In this document: positions 33,135 to 41,543 of the stretch, one piece after another | How positions within the stretch are numbered: the first letter of the stretch is position 1 | Layout: the number at the start of each line of letters is the position of its first letter | NCBI GenBank assembly: GCA_044226865.1 | Contig: JBGAGE010000001.1 | Location: 1 to 64,000, forward strand | Direction: 5' to 3' | From: TMP-86 sp044226865 | Lineage (GTDB): Bacteria > Pseudomonadota > Gammaproteobacteria > Steroidobacterales > Steroidobacteraceae | Length of the DNA: 64,000 nucleotides | The notes under the pieces: model-generated | What the model saw: the letters and a program-made list of their open reading frames with translations, nothing else | Database searches by the model: none | What the model was told of the DNA's origin: nothing | Position numbers and translations under genes: made by a program

Positions 33135-33797
33135 ATGCCTTTGGAACACGCCAGAGCCCCCAAGCAGACGCGCAGCCGCCAGTCATTCGATCGCGTGCTC
33201 GACGCGGCCACGCAGATACTCGCCGAGCGCGGCTTCGCCGGACTGACCCTCACCCAGGTCAGCCGCCAGTCGCGCGTGTCGATCGGCTCCATCTACTGCC
33301 GGGTCGAGAGCAAGGAAGATCTGGTGCGCGCCGTGCAGGCGCGGGCCTTGAAGGAAATGGACCATGAGTTCGCCATGCTGGTGAACCGCGTGCGGCGCAA
33401 GAGTTTGCCACTGCGCTCGCTGGTGCCCACCGTCGTGCGTGAACTGGCGCTGTACCTGCGCCGGCATGCGCCGCTCCTGCGCGCGTTCATGCAGCAGGCG
33501 CCGGTGGACCCGGTCCTCGAAGCGGTGGGCAAGAAGTCCTTCCAGCAAACGGCGCTGGACTTCAAGTTGATCCTGCTCGACCGGCACTCGGAGTTCCAAC
33601 ATGAGGATCCGGAGCACGCGGCGGCCATGTGTTTCACGGTCGTGTACGGCTGCTTGGCGCGTTATCTGGGTTTGGGCGCGCCAGGGTCGGAAGAAGGGGA
33701 CTGGAATCAGTTGATCGAGGACCTCGGGTTGATGGCCCTGGCCTTCCTCGTGGTCGATCTGAAGCACGCCACGTCGGCCTCGAAGAACTCGCGCTGA
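33135..33797 (+). CDS. TetR family transcriptional regulator
   Basis: 220 residues from the ATG at 33135, chosen because the HTH domain starts right after it; in-frame ATGs at 33063 and 33090 are possible. The N-terminal HTH reads VLDAATQILAERGFAGLTLTQVSRQSRVSIGSIYCRVESKEDLV (positions about 21-64). The C-terminal ~150 residues are a helical ligand-binding domain. It is the only one-component regulator gene in the 13.6-64 kb region and the AGAAT-N4-ATTCT palindromes there are the right size for a TetR dimer, so it is the best candidate for the shared regulator. This is inference. Confidence 0.88.
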   Translation: MPLEHARAPKQTRSRQSFDRVLDAATQILAERGFAGLTLTQVSRQSRVSIGSIYCRVESKEDLVRAVQARALKEMDHEFAMLVNRVRRKSLPLRSLVPTVVRELALYLRRHAPLLRAFMQQAPVDPVLEAVGKKSFQQTALDFKLILLDRHSEFQHEDPEHAAAMCFTVVYGCLARYLGLGAPGSEEGDWNQLIEDLGLMALAFLVVDLKHATSASKNSR

Positions 33798-33813
33798 CCG
33801 CGAGGGTTCTCGT

Positions 33814-34413
33814 TCATTTCTCGTCGGGGTCGTTGCCCGGCTTCCATTTCAAGCTGCAGCCCATGCTGGGCTTTTGCTCCACGGGGGGCGGCTGATTCGC
33901 CAGCAAGGCCTTCACCGCGGCGCGCATGTCGGCACCTGTGGGTTTGGCGCCGGCAAGCGGATGGTTCTTCGTATGCACCATCATCGGCCGTGTGCCATCG
34001 AACTGCCCCCGGTAGTAGAGCCTTCGCTGCCGGTCGAAGATGAAGAAGTCCGGCGTGCACACCGCGCCATAGGACAGCGCCACCGATTGATCGGCATCGT
34101 ACAAGTAGGGAAATCCAAAGCGATGCTCGGCCGCGAAGCGCACCATGAGATCAGGGCCATCCTCGGGATGGGCCTCGATGTCATTCGAGCTGATGGCCAC
34201 CGTGGCGAGGCCCTGCGGCGCGAACTCCGCTGCCATCGCCACGAATTCGTCGATGATGTGCTGCACGGCCGGACAGTGATTGCAGATGAAGGCCACCAGC
34301 AGGCCTTGGGATGCTTCGAAGTCGCGCAGCGTGAAGCGCTTGCCATGGCCGTCGGGCAGATCGAACGCGGGCGCCGGCGAGCCGAGGTCCTTCATCAATG
34401 ATTCCCATCGCAT
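33814..34413 (-). CDS. Thioredoxin-fold (AhpC/TSA-redoxin-like) protein
   Basis: 199 residues. APAFDLPDGHGKRFTLRDF, then VAFICNHCPAVQHIIDEF (CxxC at about 44-47), then ATVAISSNDIEAHPEDGP, YGAVCTPDFFIFD and LYYRGQFDGTRP are the marks of the thioredoxin/redoxin family with a CNHC active site. It has no signal peptide. Likely a thiol peroxidase or disulfide oxidoreductase. It lies downstream of the SnoaL-like gene at 34432-35319 on the same strand (18-nt gap). Confidence 0.85.
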   Translation of the reverse strand: MRWESLMKDLGSPAPAFDLPDGHGKRFTLRDFEASQGLLVAFICNHCPAVQHIIDEFVAMAAEFAPQGLATVAISSNDIEAHPEDGPDLMVRFAAEHRFGFPYLYDADQSVALSYGAVCTPDFFIFDRQRRLYYRGQFDGTRPMMVHTKNHPLAGAKPTGADMRAAVKALLANQPPPVEQKPSMGCSLKWKPGNDPDEK

Positions 34414-34431
34414 GGTGCGTACCTGTCGTGC

Positions 34432-35319
34432 TCAGTATTCGAAGGTATCTTTGAAGGTCTTGTAGGGCGCCGGCGGCACCGGGTCCAGGGTCATGGAATG
34501 ATCCGGTCGGTAGGGGTAGGCGAGGGACTTCGGCGGCCCGTCCGCCTTGGGCATGAACACGGGCTTGCCGTCCTCGCCCAGGTACATGAGGTCGGCATTG
34601 AATTTGTCATTGCCGGCATTGTCCTGCACCTCGGCTGCCATGGCGATCCAGTTCTTGTCGAAGCGGGCGCGGCTCACCTCATAGCAGCGGAAATGCCAGA
34701 TCTTCCATTGTCCGTCCTGGCGGATGAAGTCCACGCCATATTTCATCTGCACCCAATGCGCCCACACCTTCTTGCCATGCACCTCGGTGCCGTCACCGGA
34801 TTTCTGGAACAGGAAAGCGGGTGCGGAGGCGGCTTCTGCCGGAGAACTCAATCCGGATTCGACCCCCGCCGCGATCCACGCACCCTTGGCCGTTTGGCGG
34901 TCGTCCGCCACCTGGATGGACGGATTGGCGGCGTAATGCAGGATGAGCTTGCCCACGGGGCTGGGGCGGTTGCTGTGGTAGGCCATGATGCTGTCATAGG
35001 AGGTGTAAACGCCCACATTGCTGTACTGCGCGCTCATGCCCGGCGTGCCGCGCTTGGCCCACAGCGACTTGATCTTCTCGTCCTGGAAGGAGTTGTGCAA
35101 AAACATGTAGTTGGAGAACAGGTTCTCGACGGCCGCGCGATCCAGGGCCAGGTCGGCCTTGTGATTGGCGGCGTCCAGCTGCGCCTCCAGCTTGGCGATC
35201 CGGGCCTCGAGCGCAGCACTGCGGTCGTCGGTATTGCCGGCGCTGGCGGGCAGTACGGATAGCAACAGTACCGACAAGGACATGAGGGTGCCGAAAGGAA
35301 CCCGGGATTCGCCAGCCAT
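34432..35319 (-). CDS. Secreted SnoaL-like domain protein with N-terminal coiled coil
   Basis: 295 residues. Signal peptide to about residue 27 (LMSLSVLLLSVLPASAG), a short coiled coil (AALEARIAKLEAQLDAANHK), and then an NTF2/SnoaL-like domain (LDRAAVENLFSNYMFLHN ... VQMKYGVDFIRQDGQWKIWHFRCYEV). Family members are often found in aromatic and lignin-related catabolic clusters, but the reaction is unknown. First gene leftward from a divergent promoter that holds two copies of the AGAAT-N4-ATTCT operator, so probably co-regulated with the glycoside operon at 35486. Confidence 0.75.
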   Translation of the reverse strand: MAGESRVPFGTLMSLSVLLLSVLPASAGNTDDRSAALEARIAKLEAQLDAANHKADLALDRAAVENLFSNYMFLHNSFQDEKIKSLWAKRGTPGMSAQYSNVGVYTSYDSIMAYHSNRPSPVGKLILHYAANPSIQVADDRQTAKGAWIAAGVESGLSSPAEAASAPAFLFQKSGDGTEVHGKKVWAHWVQMKYGVDFIRQDGQWKIWHFRCYEVSRARFDKNWIAMAAEVQDNAGNDKFNADLMYLGEDGKPVFMPKADGPPKSLAYPYRPDHSMTLDPVPPAPYKTFKDTFEY

Positions 35320-35354
35320 GCAGAGCTCCTCGTAGAATGCGTTGGGTTCTAAAA

Positions 35355-35370
35355 CAGAATGGAAATTCTG
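35355..35370. promoter_or_regulatory. Regulon operator 1 (CAGAAT-GGAA-ATTCTG)
   Basis: Perfect 6-bp arms around 4 nt, 36 nt upstream of the leftward SnoaL-like gene (start 35319). One of five strong copies of the same motif in divergent or upstream promoter regions of this island. Confidence 0.65.
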
Positions 35371-35452
35371 ATAAAAAGCCTACCCGTGCCGGAGCAGTGC
35401 GTCAACATGCATGGATTGACGCGCTCCCGCCAAGGTTTTATCCTCTAAAATA

Positions 35453-35466
35453 AGAACTATCATTCT
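35453..35466. promoter_or_regulatory. Regulon operator 2 (AGAAC-TATC-ATTCT)
   Basis: Imperfect copy with one arm change, 20 nt upstream of the rightward glycoside operon (start 35486), where it would overlap the core promoter and block RNA polymerase. AT-rich flank (ATCCTCTAAAATA) just upstream. Confidence 0.55.
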
Positions 35467-35485
35467 AGTTTTGCCGGCGGGGCAC

Positions 35486-35881
35486 ATGGAAAACATCTTC
35501 AGTCAGAGCCTGATCTGCGAACCCGAATCACGCGCGTCCGCGCAGGGCGTCGAGCTCGGCGTGCGGCTGCCGTGGTATCGATCGCTGCCCGTGTCGGTGG
35601 TCGAGGTGGCCGAGGTGTCCGTGGACGGGCGGGCGGTGCCTGCCGCTGACATCCGCTTCGGCATCAATGGCAAGACCTTCACGCTCGACCAATTGCCCGA
35701 TCTGACCGGCGAGGTCTGGTTTGTGCTCGACTCCGCCATCATCACGGCGCGGATTCCGCTCGACCTGGCTGTGCCGCATGAAGTCGCACTGCACTTGAAT
35801 CTCTATCCGCCCTACATCCCGGGGCTCACCTGGGTCACCCGGGGTCGACGAACACTGGGCGCCGTGCGGGTGGCCGCATGA
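35486..35881 (+). CDS. C-glycoside deglycosidase beta-subunit-like protein (DUF6379)
   Basis: 131 residues from ATG 35486; a TTG five codons upstream is an alternative. It contains IRFGINGKTFTLDQLPDLTGEVWFV in the centre and ends AVPHEVALHLNLYPPYIPG plus a short tail. From family knowledge, small beta-strand proteins of this type (CarC, DfgB, DgpB) associate with a TIM-barrel alpha subunit to cleave the C-C bond of 3-oxo C-glycosides. It is followed, with a 4-nt overlap, by exactly such a TIM-barrel gene. First gene of a nine-gene operon under operator 2. Substrate not shown by sequence. Confidence 0.7.
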   Translation: MENIFSQSLICEPESRASAQGVELGVRLPWYRSLPVSVVEVAEVSVDGRAVPAADIRFGINGKTFTLDQLPDLTGEVWFVLDSAIITARIPLDLAVPHEVALHLNLYPPYIPGLTWVTRGRRTLGAVRVAA

Positions 35882-36897
35882 ACGCCTCGGCCGCGCCATC
35901 GGGTTTGCAACTCGGCACCACGCTGTACAGCTTCACGCATGCGTATCATTCGCGCCGCTTCAGCTTCGAGCAGCTGATCGCCAAGGTGGCGGATATGGGC
36001 ACGGGACCTGGCGTGGAAGTCGTCGGCTTCCAGAGCATCCGCGGCTTTCCCGATGTGTCCGACGCCTTTGCCGAGCGCTTCCGCGAGTTGATGGCGCAGC
36101 ACAAGCTCGTGCCCTCGGCGCTGTCCATCAATGCCGACGCGGGCATCCGCCGCGGCAAGATGCAGACGCCTGCGGAAGCGGCCGCCTATCTCGAGCCGCA
36201 GATCCGCGCCGCGGCCAAGCTCGGCTTCAAGGTGGTGCGCTCGCAATTCGCCGCGCCGGTGGAAGCCATCGAACGCCTGGTGCCGCTGGTGGAAAAGCTC
36301 GGCATCAAGATCGGACCCGAGCTGCATGCGCCGCTGGGTGTGCATTCGCCGCCGGTGCTGGCGTATCGCGAGATGTACGCCCGCGTCAATTCGCCGTACC
36401 TGGGTTTCGTCCCTGATTTCGGCGCCTCGGCCCGTACCCTGCCGGTCTCCTACCTGAACATGCTGCGCGAACGCGGAGCGCCCGAAGCGCTGTTGAAGCT
36501 GGCGCTGGACATCTGGCCCGGACCCGGTGAAGCAGCGAAGAAGCGCGACGAATTCAACCGTCGCGCCACCGAGATGAAGGCGGATCCCTCGGCAGCCAGT
36601 GCCCTGTCCGTGATGTTCAGCATGTTGAGCCCGCAGCCGCCGGAAAGCTGGGCGGAGATCATGCCGCAGGTGATCCACATCCACGGCAAGTTCTATGACT
36701 TCGATGCCTCTGGCAGCGAGACCAGCATCCCGTACGAGAGCCTGCTTCCGGTGTTCATCAGGGGCGGGTACAACGGGTTCATGTCGAGCGAATGGGAGGG
36801 ACACATCTTCTCGCTCGACCATGGATTCGACTATGTGAAGCAGCATCATGTGTTGTGCCGGCGTATCATTCGCGACACCGTCGCGGCCAGGGGTTGA
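35878..36897 (+). CDS. C-glycoside deglycosidase alpha-subunit-like TIM-barrel protein
   Basis: 339 residues of the xylose-isomerase-like barrel. Likely metal ligands E148 (GPELH), D180 (VPDFG), H269 (IHIHGKF) and E305 (SSEWEG) are all present; the HGKF and SSEWEG boxes match my recollection of the alpha subunits CarB/DfgA/DgpC. The known enzymes use Mn2+ and act on 3-keto C-glycosides. The 4-nt overlap with the beta-subunit gene indicates a stoichiometric complex. An ordinary sugar isomerase is the main alternative. Confidence 0.7.
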   Translation: MNASAAPSGLQLGTTLYSFTHAYHSRRFSFEQLIAKVADMGTGPGVEVVGFQSIRGFPDVSDAFAERFRELMAQHKLVPSALSINADAGIRRGKMQTPAEAAAYLEPQIRAAAKLGFKVVRSQFAAPVEAIERLVPLVEKLGIKIGPELHAPLGVHSPPVLAYREMYARVNSPYLGFVPDFGASARTLPVSYLNMLRERGAPEALLKLALDIWPGPGEAAKKRDEFNRRATEMKADPSAASALSVMFSMLSPQPPESWAEIMPQVIHIHGKFYDFDASGSETSIPYESLLPVFIRGGYNGFMSSEWEGHIFSLDHGFDYVKQHHVLCRRIIRDTVAARG

Positions 36898-36900
36898 GTC

Positions 36901-38142
36901 ATGGCGTTCAAGGCATTCGAACCGCGTCCGATGAAGCTCAGCGTGCTCACCGCCGCGCTGCAGGAGCTCACGCCACGGGAGAAGCGCGATCCGGATCCCG
37001 ACCTCGCCATCGAGGAATGGTTGTCCTTCGCGCGTGACCTGCATTGCCCTTACATCCAGTTGTCGTCGGCGCTGCATCCCAGCGTGAGCGATGTGCCGGC
37101 CGAGGCCATGCTGGATCCGGTGGCCAATACCCTCGATCTTCGCCAACCCTTCGACAAGAGCCGCGCGGCCCGCGTGAGCGCTGCCATGCGGCAGACGGGT
37201 GTGGGCATGTCGGACCTGGCCTTCTTCGACAACATGCTGGTTGCCGATCCGGCCGCGCGCAAGGTGAAGCACGATTTCATGCTGCGCGTGTTCGATGCAG
37301 CAGCGCTGCTCGGCGTGGACGCGGTGTGCGGCTTCGTCGGCCGCAATCCCCGGCTCGAAATGGACGAGAACCTCGTCATGTTCGAGGAAGTGTTCATCCC
37401 GCTGCTGCGCGAGGCCAAGGCACGCGGGCTCACCTATCGCGTAGAGCAATGCCCCATGCCGGGCTGGAACACCCTCGATCGCTGGCACAACAACATCGCG
37501 TATGCACCGGGCCCGTGGATCGCCTTGCACCGCATCTGCGAGAAGCACGGCGTGGGCGATCAGTTCCGCATCCACTACGATCCCTCGCACGCCATCCTCA
37601 TGGGCCAGGACACGCGTTCGCTGTTCCAGTACCTCAAGGATCAGGGCTATGGCTTCATCATTGCCGGTTTCCACGTGAAGGGACAGGTGGTGGATGCGCG
37701 CGGAGTGTCCGCCTGGGGTTACGGCGGGCAGACCATGGAACGTGGCGATTGGAAACAGGGCAAGCCCAGTCCCAATCCCGCAGACCAGGTCAATGCCTGG
37801 AAAAAGCAGGTGGTGCTGTGCGAGCACGAGCTGCCGGGCACGGCGCGCCACGATCCGCTGGCCTACCTTCAGAATCGCAGCGTGGACTGGCTGGATCATC
37901 AACTCGCGGCGCGCGAGCTGCTCGACATCGATCCCGCCAACACCTTCCTGGTGGTGGAGCACGAGTATCCGCGCGCACGCATCCAGGACAAGAAGCTCCT
38001 GGCGCCCATCCTGCAGGGCTCGCTGGCCTTCACCAAGGCCATCGATGAAGCGGCGGCCGCCATGTATGCACTGCAGTCGGAGGTGCTGAAGGCGCAGGGC
38101 ATTCCCGTGCAGGGCGTCGGCCGCGAGGCTTACCGTTCATGA
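36901..38142 (+). CDS. Sugar phosphate isomerase/epimerase-like TIM-barrel protein (second barrel)
   Basis: 413 residues. TIM-barrel superfamily with YRVEQCPMPGWNTLDRW, FRIHYDPSHAIL (D of the metal site), IIAGFHVKGQVVDARG (H) and FLVVEHEYPRA (E) in the expected order. It is longer than typical isomerases because of a C-terminal extension (about 330-413). Substrate unknown; it probably acts on the keto-sugar released by the preceding enzymes. 3-nt gap after the alpha-subunit gene and 4-nt overlap with the Gfo/Idh gene show tight coupling. Confidence 0.75.
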   Translation: MAFKAFEPRPMKLSVLTAALQELTPREKRDPDPDLAIEEWLSFARDLHCPYIQLSSALHPSVSDVPAEAMLDPVANTLDLRQPFDKSRAARVSAAMRQTGVGMSDLAFFDNMLVADPAARKVKHDFMLRVFDAAALLGVDAVCGFVGRNPRLEMDENLVMFEEVFIPLLREAKARGLTYRVEQCPMPGWNTLDRWHNNIAYAPGPWIALHRICEKHGVGDQFRIHYDPSHAILMGQDTRSLFQYLKDQGYGFIIAGFHVKGQVVDARGVSAWGYGGQTMERGDWKQGKPSPNPADQVNAWKKQVVLCEHELPGTARHDPLAYLQNRSVDWLDHQLAARELLDIDPANTFLVVEHEYPRARIQDKKLLAPILQGSLAFTKAIDEAAAAMYALQSEVLKAQGIPVQGVGREAYRS

Positions 38143-39281
38143 GCGCCGCACCCAAGCGCCGCTTGCGCGCCGGCATCGTCGGTGGCGGTCGCGGTGCCTT
38201 CATCGGCGCCGTGCATCGTATCGCGGCGGAGCTCGACGGCGAGGCGCAGGTGGTGGCGGGCGCCATGTCCTCGGACCCGGCCAACGCGCGCGAGAGCGCC
38301 GCATCCTGGTGCCTGGACCGCTCCTACGATTCATACGAGAGGATGGCGGTGGAGGAGGCGCGGCGCTCCGATGGCATCGATTTCGTCATCGTGGCCACGC
38401 CCAATCATCTGCATTTTCCCGTGGCGCGGGCTTTCCTGAAGTCCGGCATCAACGTCATCTGCGACAAGCCGCTGGCCTTCTCGGTGAGCGAGGCCCAGGA
38501 GTTCGTGGACCTCGTGGAAAGCGGCAAGCCGCTGTTCGCGCTCACCCACAATTACACGGGCTATCCGCTGGTGCGCCAGGCGCGCGAGATGGTGCGCCAG
38601 GGTCAGATCGGCGATGTGCGCAAGGTGCTGGTGGAATACAACCAGGACTGGCTCATGTCGCGCCTGGAGGAGGGCGGCAACAAGCAGGCTGGCTGGCGCA
38701 CCGATCCCAAGCGCGCCGGCATCAGCTGCTGCGTGGGCGACATCGGCACGCACGCGGCCAACCTCCTGGAGTTCATCACCGGCAAGCCCATTGAATCCGT
38801 GTGCGCCGACTTGAGCACCTTCGTGCCGGGTCGCGAACTGGATGATGACGCCAACATCCTGCTGCGGCTCGAAGGCGGCGGCAAGGGCACGCTGGTGTGT
38901 TCGCAGATCGCCTGTGGCGAGGAGAACAACCTCGCCATCCGCATCTATGGCTCGAAGGGCGGGCTGGAATGGGCGCAGCAAGAACCCAATACGCTCATCT
39001 ACAAGCCGGCCGGCTCGCCGCGGCAGATCCTGCGCACCGCGCATGGCTACCTGAGCGATGCCTCGCGCGCCGTGACGCGCACGCCCACGGGTCACCCCGA
39101 AGGCTATCTCGAGGCCTTCGCCACGATCTATCGCCTGTTTCTCGCCGACATCCGGCGCCGCCTGGAAGGCCTGCCGCCATTGCGCGATTACCCTTCCGCG
39201 CGCGATGGCCTGCGTGGCATGCGCTTCATCAGCGCCGCCGTGAACAGCTCAGCGCGCGGTGCGCAATGGGAGAGCGTCTGA
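38139..39281 (+). CDS. Gfo/Idh/MocA family oxidoreductase
   Basis: 380 residues. N-terminal Rossmann fold with AGIVGGGRGAFIGAVHR, FVIVATPNHLHFPVARAFL, and VICDKPLA, the conserved lysine-proline motif (EKP in most members). C-terminal half is the family's beta-sheet substrate domain. NAD(P)-dependent oxidation of sugars or inositols. In known C-glycoside clusters DgpA is of this family and makes the 3-keto sugar; here it may do that or reduce the keto-sugar released after cleavage. Overlaps both neighbours by 1-4 nt. Confidence 0.88.
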   Translation: MSAAPKRRLRAGIVGGGRGAFIGAVHRIAAELDGEAQVVAGAMSSDPANARESAASWCLDRSYDSYERMAVEEARRSDGIDFVIVATPNHLHFPVARAFLKSGINVICDKPLAFSVSEAQEFVDLVESGKPLFALTHNYTGYPLVRQAREMVRQGQIGDVRKVLVEYNQDWLMSRLEEGGNKQAGWRTDPKRAGISCCVGDIGTHAANLLEFITGKPIESVCADLSTFVPGRELDDDANILLRLEGGGKGTLVCSQIACGEENNLAIRIYGSKGGLEWAQQEPNTLIYKPAGSPRQILRTAHGYLSDASRAVTRTPTGHPEGYLEAFATIYRLFLADIRRRLEGLPPLRDYPSARDGLRGMRFISAAVNSSARGAQWESV

Positions 39282-39820
39282 TGAAGCGCCGCGAGGTGCT
39301 GGGGGGTGCCGCGTCGCTCCTGGCAGCAGGCGCCGTGTGGGCCGCCGTGCGCAAGGTGGCACCGGCTGCGCTGTTGCCGGGCGAGACGCCGGCGAAGCGC
39401 GCCTTCGTCGAGCGCCTGTGCGACATCGTCATCCCCGATACGGATACGCCGGGTGCGCGGCGCGCGGGCGTGCCCGCGTTCTTCGCTCTCGCGCTCGCGC
39501 ATGGCCTCGAAGACAGTTCGCCCGCCGATCTCGATCAGCTCCTGAAAGACGTGAACCTCGGTGCGGGTCGCGAGGCGCACGAGCTCGACGCGCGGCAGCT
39601 GCACGATGCCGTCGCCGCCATCGACGCCAAGGCCTTCGAGACGCGCGGATCGTATTGGGCGCGGCTGAAGAAAGTGCTGATCATCGGCTATTACACCTCC
39701 GAGATCGGCGGTTCGCAGGAGCTGCGATACGAGCTCACGCCGGGCAAATACGAGCCGGACCTGCCCGTCACGGCCGAAACGCGCGCGCTCTCGAACGACT
39801 GGGTGGGGTTGCACTTTTGA
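39281..39820 (+). CDS. Gluconate 2-dehydrogenase subunit 3 family protein
   Basis: 179 residues, starting within the preceding gene's TGATG. N-terminal hydrophobic export-like segment (KRREVLGGAASLLAAGAVWA). LCDIVIPDTDTPGARRAGVPAFFAL and LKKVLIIGYYTSEIGGSQELRYELTPG are the family blocks. Such small subunits accompany GMC-type dehydrogenases and provide export/maturation or membrane docking. Overlaps the GMC gene by 4 nt. A paralogue pair is encoded at 57373-57957 and 55697-57376. Confidence 0.85.
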   Translation: MKRREVLGGAASLLAAGAVWAAVRKVAPAALLPGETPAKRAFVERLCDIVIPDTDTPGARRAGVPAFFALALAHGLEDSSPADLDQLLKDVNLGAGREAHELDARQLHDAVAAIDAKAFETRGSYWARLKKVLIIGYYTSEIGGSQELRYELTPGKYEPDLPVTAETRALSNDWVGLHF

Positions 39821-41505
39821 GCAAGAACACGCAATTCGACGTCATCGTCGTCGGTTCCGGCGTCACCGGTGGCTGGGCGGCCAAGGAGCTCACGCAGAAG
39901 GGCTTCAAGGTGCTGATGATCGAGCGCGGCCGCGCCATCGAGCACATCACCGGCTATACGAATGAGACCAAGGCGCCGTGGCAGATGCCGTTCCGCGGCT
40001 GGGGCGATCCCCGCATGGTCGCCCGCGACTACAAGGCGCAACGTCATGCGCATGATTTCGACGAATGGTCCATGGATCACTTCGTCAATGACAGCCAGTT
40101 TCCCTACCAGACCGACCCCGATGCGCCCTTCAACTGGATCCGTGCCTATCAACTCGGCGGGCGCTCGCTGGTGTGGGGCCGCCAGTGTTACCGCTGGAGC
40201 GATCTCGACTTCGGCGCGAACAAGAAGGACGGGCACGGCGTCGACTGGCCCATCCGCTATCGTGACATCGCGCCCTGGTACGACTACGTGGAGAATTTCA
40301 TCGGCGTGTCGGGCTCGCAGGAAGGGCTGATGCAATTGCCCGATGGGCAATTCCAGCCGCCCATGCAGCTCAATGTGGTGGAGCAGCACGCCAAGCGCAA
40401 GATCGAGGCGGCGCTGCCGGATCGCAAGATGATCATCGGCCGCGTGGCCAACCTCACCGAGGCCAAGGAAGGGCGTGGCGTCTGCCAGAACCGCAGCATC
40501 TGCGCGCGCGGCTGTTCCTATGGTGCCTATTTCAGCACGCAGAGCTCGACGCTCCCCGCGGCCCGCGCCACCGGCAATCTCACGCTCGTCACAGGGCAGG
40601 TGGTGGAGAAGATACTGACCGATCCGCGCACCGGCCGCGCCACGGGCGTTGCCAGCTACGATTCCAAGACCAAGCGCGGCACGCAGTACACGGCGCGCGC
40701 GGTATTCCTGTGCGCCGGTTCCTTCAACAGCGTGGCGGTGCTCATGCGCTCCGCCGATGAGCGCCATCCGCAGGGTCTTGCCAACGGTTCGGGCACGCTC
40801 GGCCGCTACATCATGGACCATGCGAACACGCTGGCCGCGGTGGGGCCGGTGCCCGGGTTCGAGGACCGCACCAGCTTCGGCAACCGGCCCACGGGCATCG
40901 TCGTGCCGCGTTTCCGCAATGTCGACAGTGACGCGCCGAATTTCGTGCGGGGCTATTCCTACCAGGGTGGCGCCTTCCAGCGCGGGTTCACGCGCGGCGC
41001 GGCCGCGCCCGGCCTCGGCGCCGAACTCAAGGCGACGCTGCGCAAGCCCGGCCCGTGGCATTTCGCGATGGTGGTGTTCGCCGAATGCCTGCCCAACGCG
41101 GACAACCGCATCACGCTCGACCGAAAGGCCAAGGACAGCGACGGCTTCGCGCAATTGCGCATCCGCCTGCGTTACGGCGAAAACGAGCGCGCGGCCATCA
41201 AGGACGGCGCGGCCGAGGCCCGCAAGATGATGGCGGCCATGGGTGGCAGCACCGATCTTTCCTTCGAGGAGCCGGGCGTGCCGGGCACCGCCATTCATGA
41301 AATGGGCGGGGCGCGCATGGGCGCAGATCCTTCCCAAGCGGTGCTCGATGCGCACAACCGCGCGCACGAGGTGCCCAACCTGTTCGTCACCGACGGCGCC
41401 TGCATGGCTTCTTCCGCGTGCGTGAATCCCTCGCTCACCTACATGGCGTTGACGGCGCGCGCCGCGGACTTCGCTGCCACCGAGCTCAAGGCCGGGCGCT
41501 TGTAG
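39817..41505 (+). CDS. GMC family FAD oxidoreductase
   Basis: 562 residues from TTG 39817 (TTGA overlap with subunit 3); TTG is chosen because the FAD motif VVGSGVTGGWAAKEL follows within 25 residues and no ATG fits. Conserved SICARGCSYGAYFSTQSSTLPAARATG, FLCAGSFNSVAVLMRSAD, IHEMGGARMGADPSQAV and CVNPSLTYMALTARAAD near the C-terminus carry the GMC His/Asn catalytic pair. With subunit 3 it should be a periplasmic or membrane-linked sugar dehydrogenase. Known C-glycoside 3-oxidases such as CarA belong to this superfamily, so 3-oxidation of a glycoside is plausible. Confidence 0.85.
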   Translation: MSKNTQFDVIVVGSGVTGGWAAKELTQKGFKVLMIERGRAIEHITGYTNETKAPWQMPFRGWGDPRMVARDYKAQRHAHDFDEWSMDHFVNDSQFPYQTDPDAPFNWIRAYQLGGRSLVWGRQCYRWSDLDFGANKKDGHGVDWPIRYRDIAPWYDYVENFIGVSGSQEGLMQLPDGQFQPPMQLNVVEQHAKRKIEAALPDRKMIIGRVANLTEAKEGRGVCQNRSICARGCSYGAYFSTQSSTLPAARATGNLTLVTGQVVEKILTDPRTGRATGVASYDSKTKRGTQYTARAVFLCAGSFNSVAVLMRSADERHPQGLANGSGTLGRYIMDHANTLAAVGPVPGFEDRTSFGNRPTGIVVPRFRNVDSDAPNFVRGYSYQGGAFQRGFTRGAAAPGLGAELKATLRKPGPWHFAMVVFAECLPNADNRITLDRKAKDSDGFAQLRIRLRYGENERAAIKDGAAEARKMMAAMGGSTDLSFEEPGVPGTAIHEMGGARMGADPSQAVLDAHNRAHEVPNLFVTDGACMASSACVNPSLTYMALTARAADFAATELKAGRL

Positions 41506-41543
41506 TGCGCCGCGTCGCACGCCGGCAGCGCGCGTAACCAGCC

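Noticed and set aside
35812..37962. 716-codon antisense frame over the deglycosidase/TIM-barrel genes
   Set aside because: Arg/His/Ala-rich low-information translation opposite genes with intact active sites and start-stop overlaps.
39691..41520. 609-codon antisense frame over the GMC gene
   Set aside because: Mirror frame of a conserved oxidoreductase; no domain.
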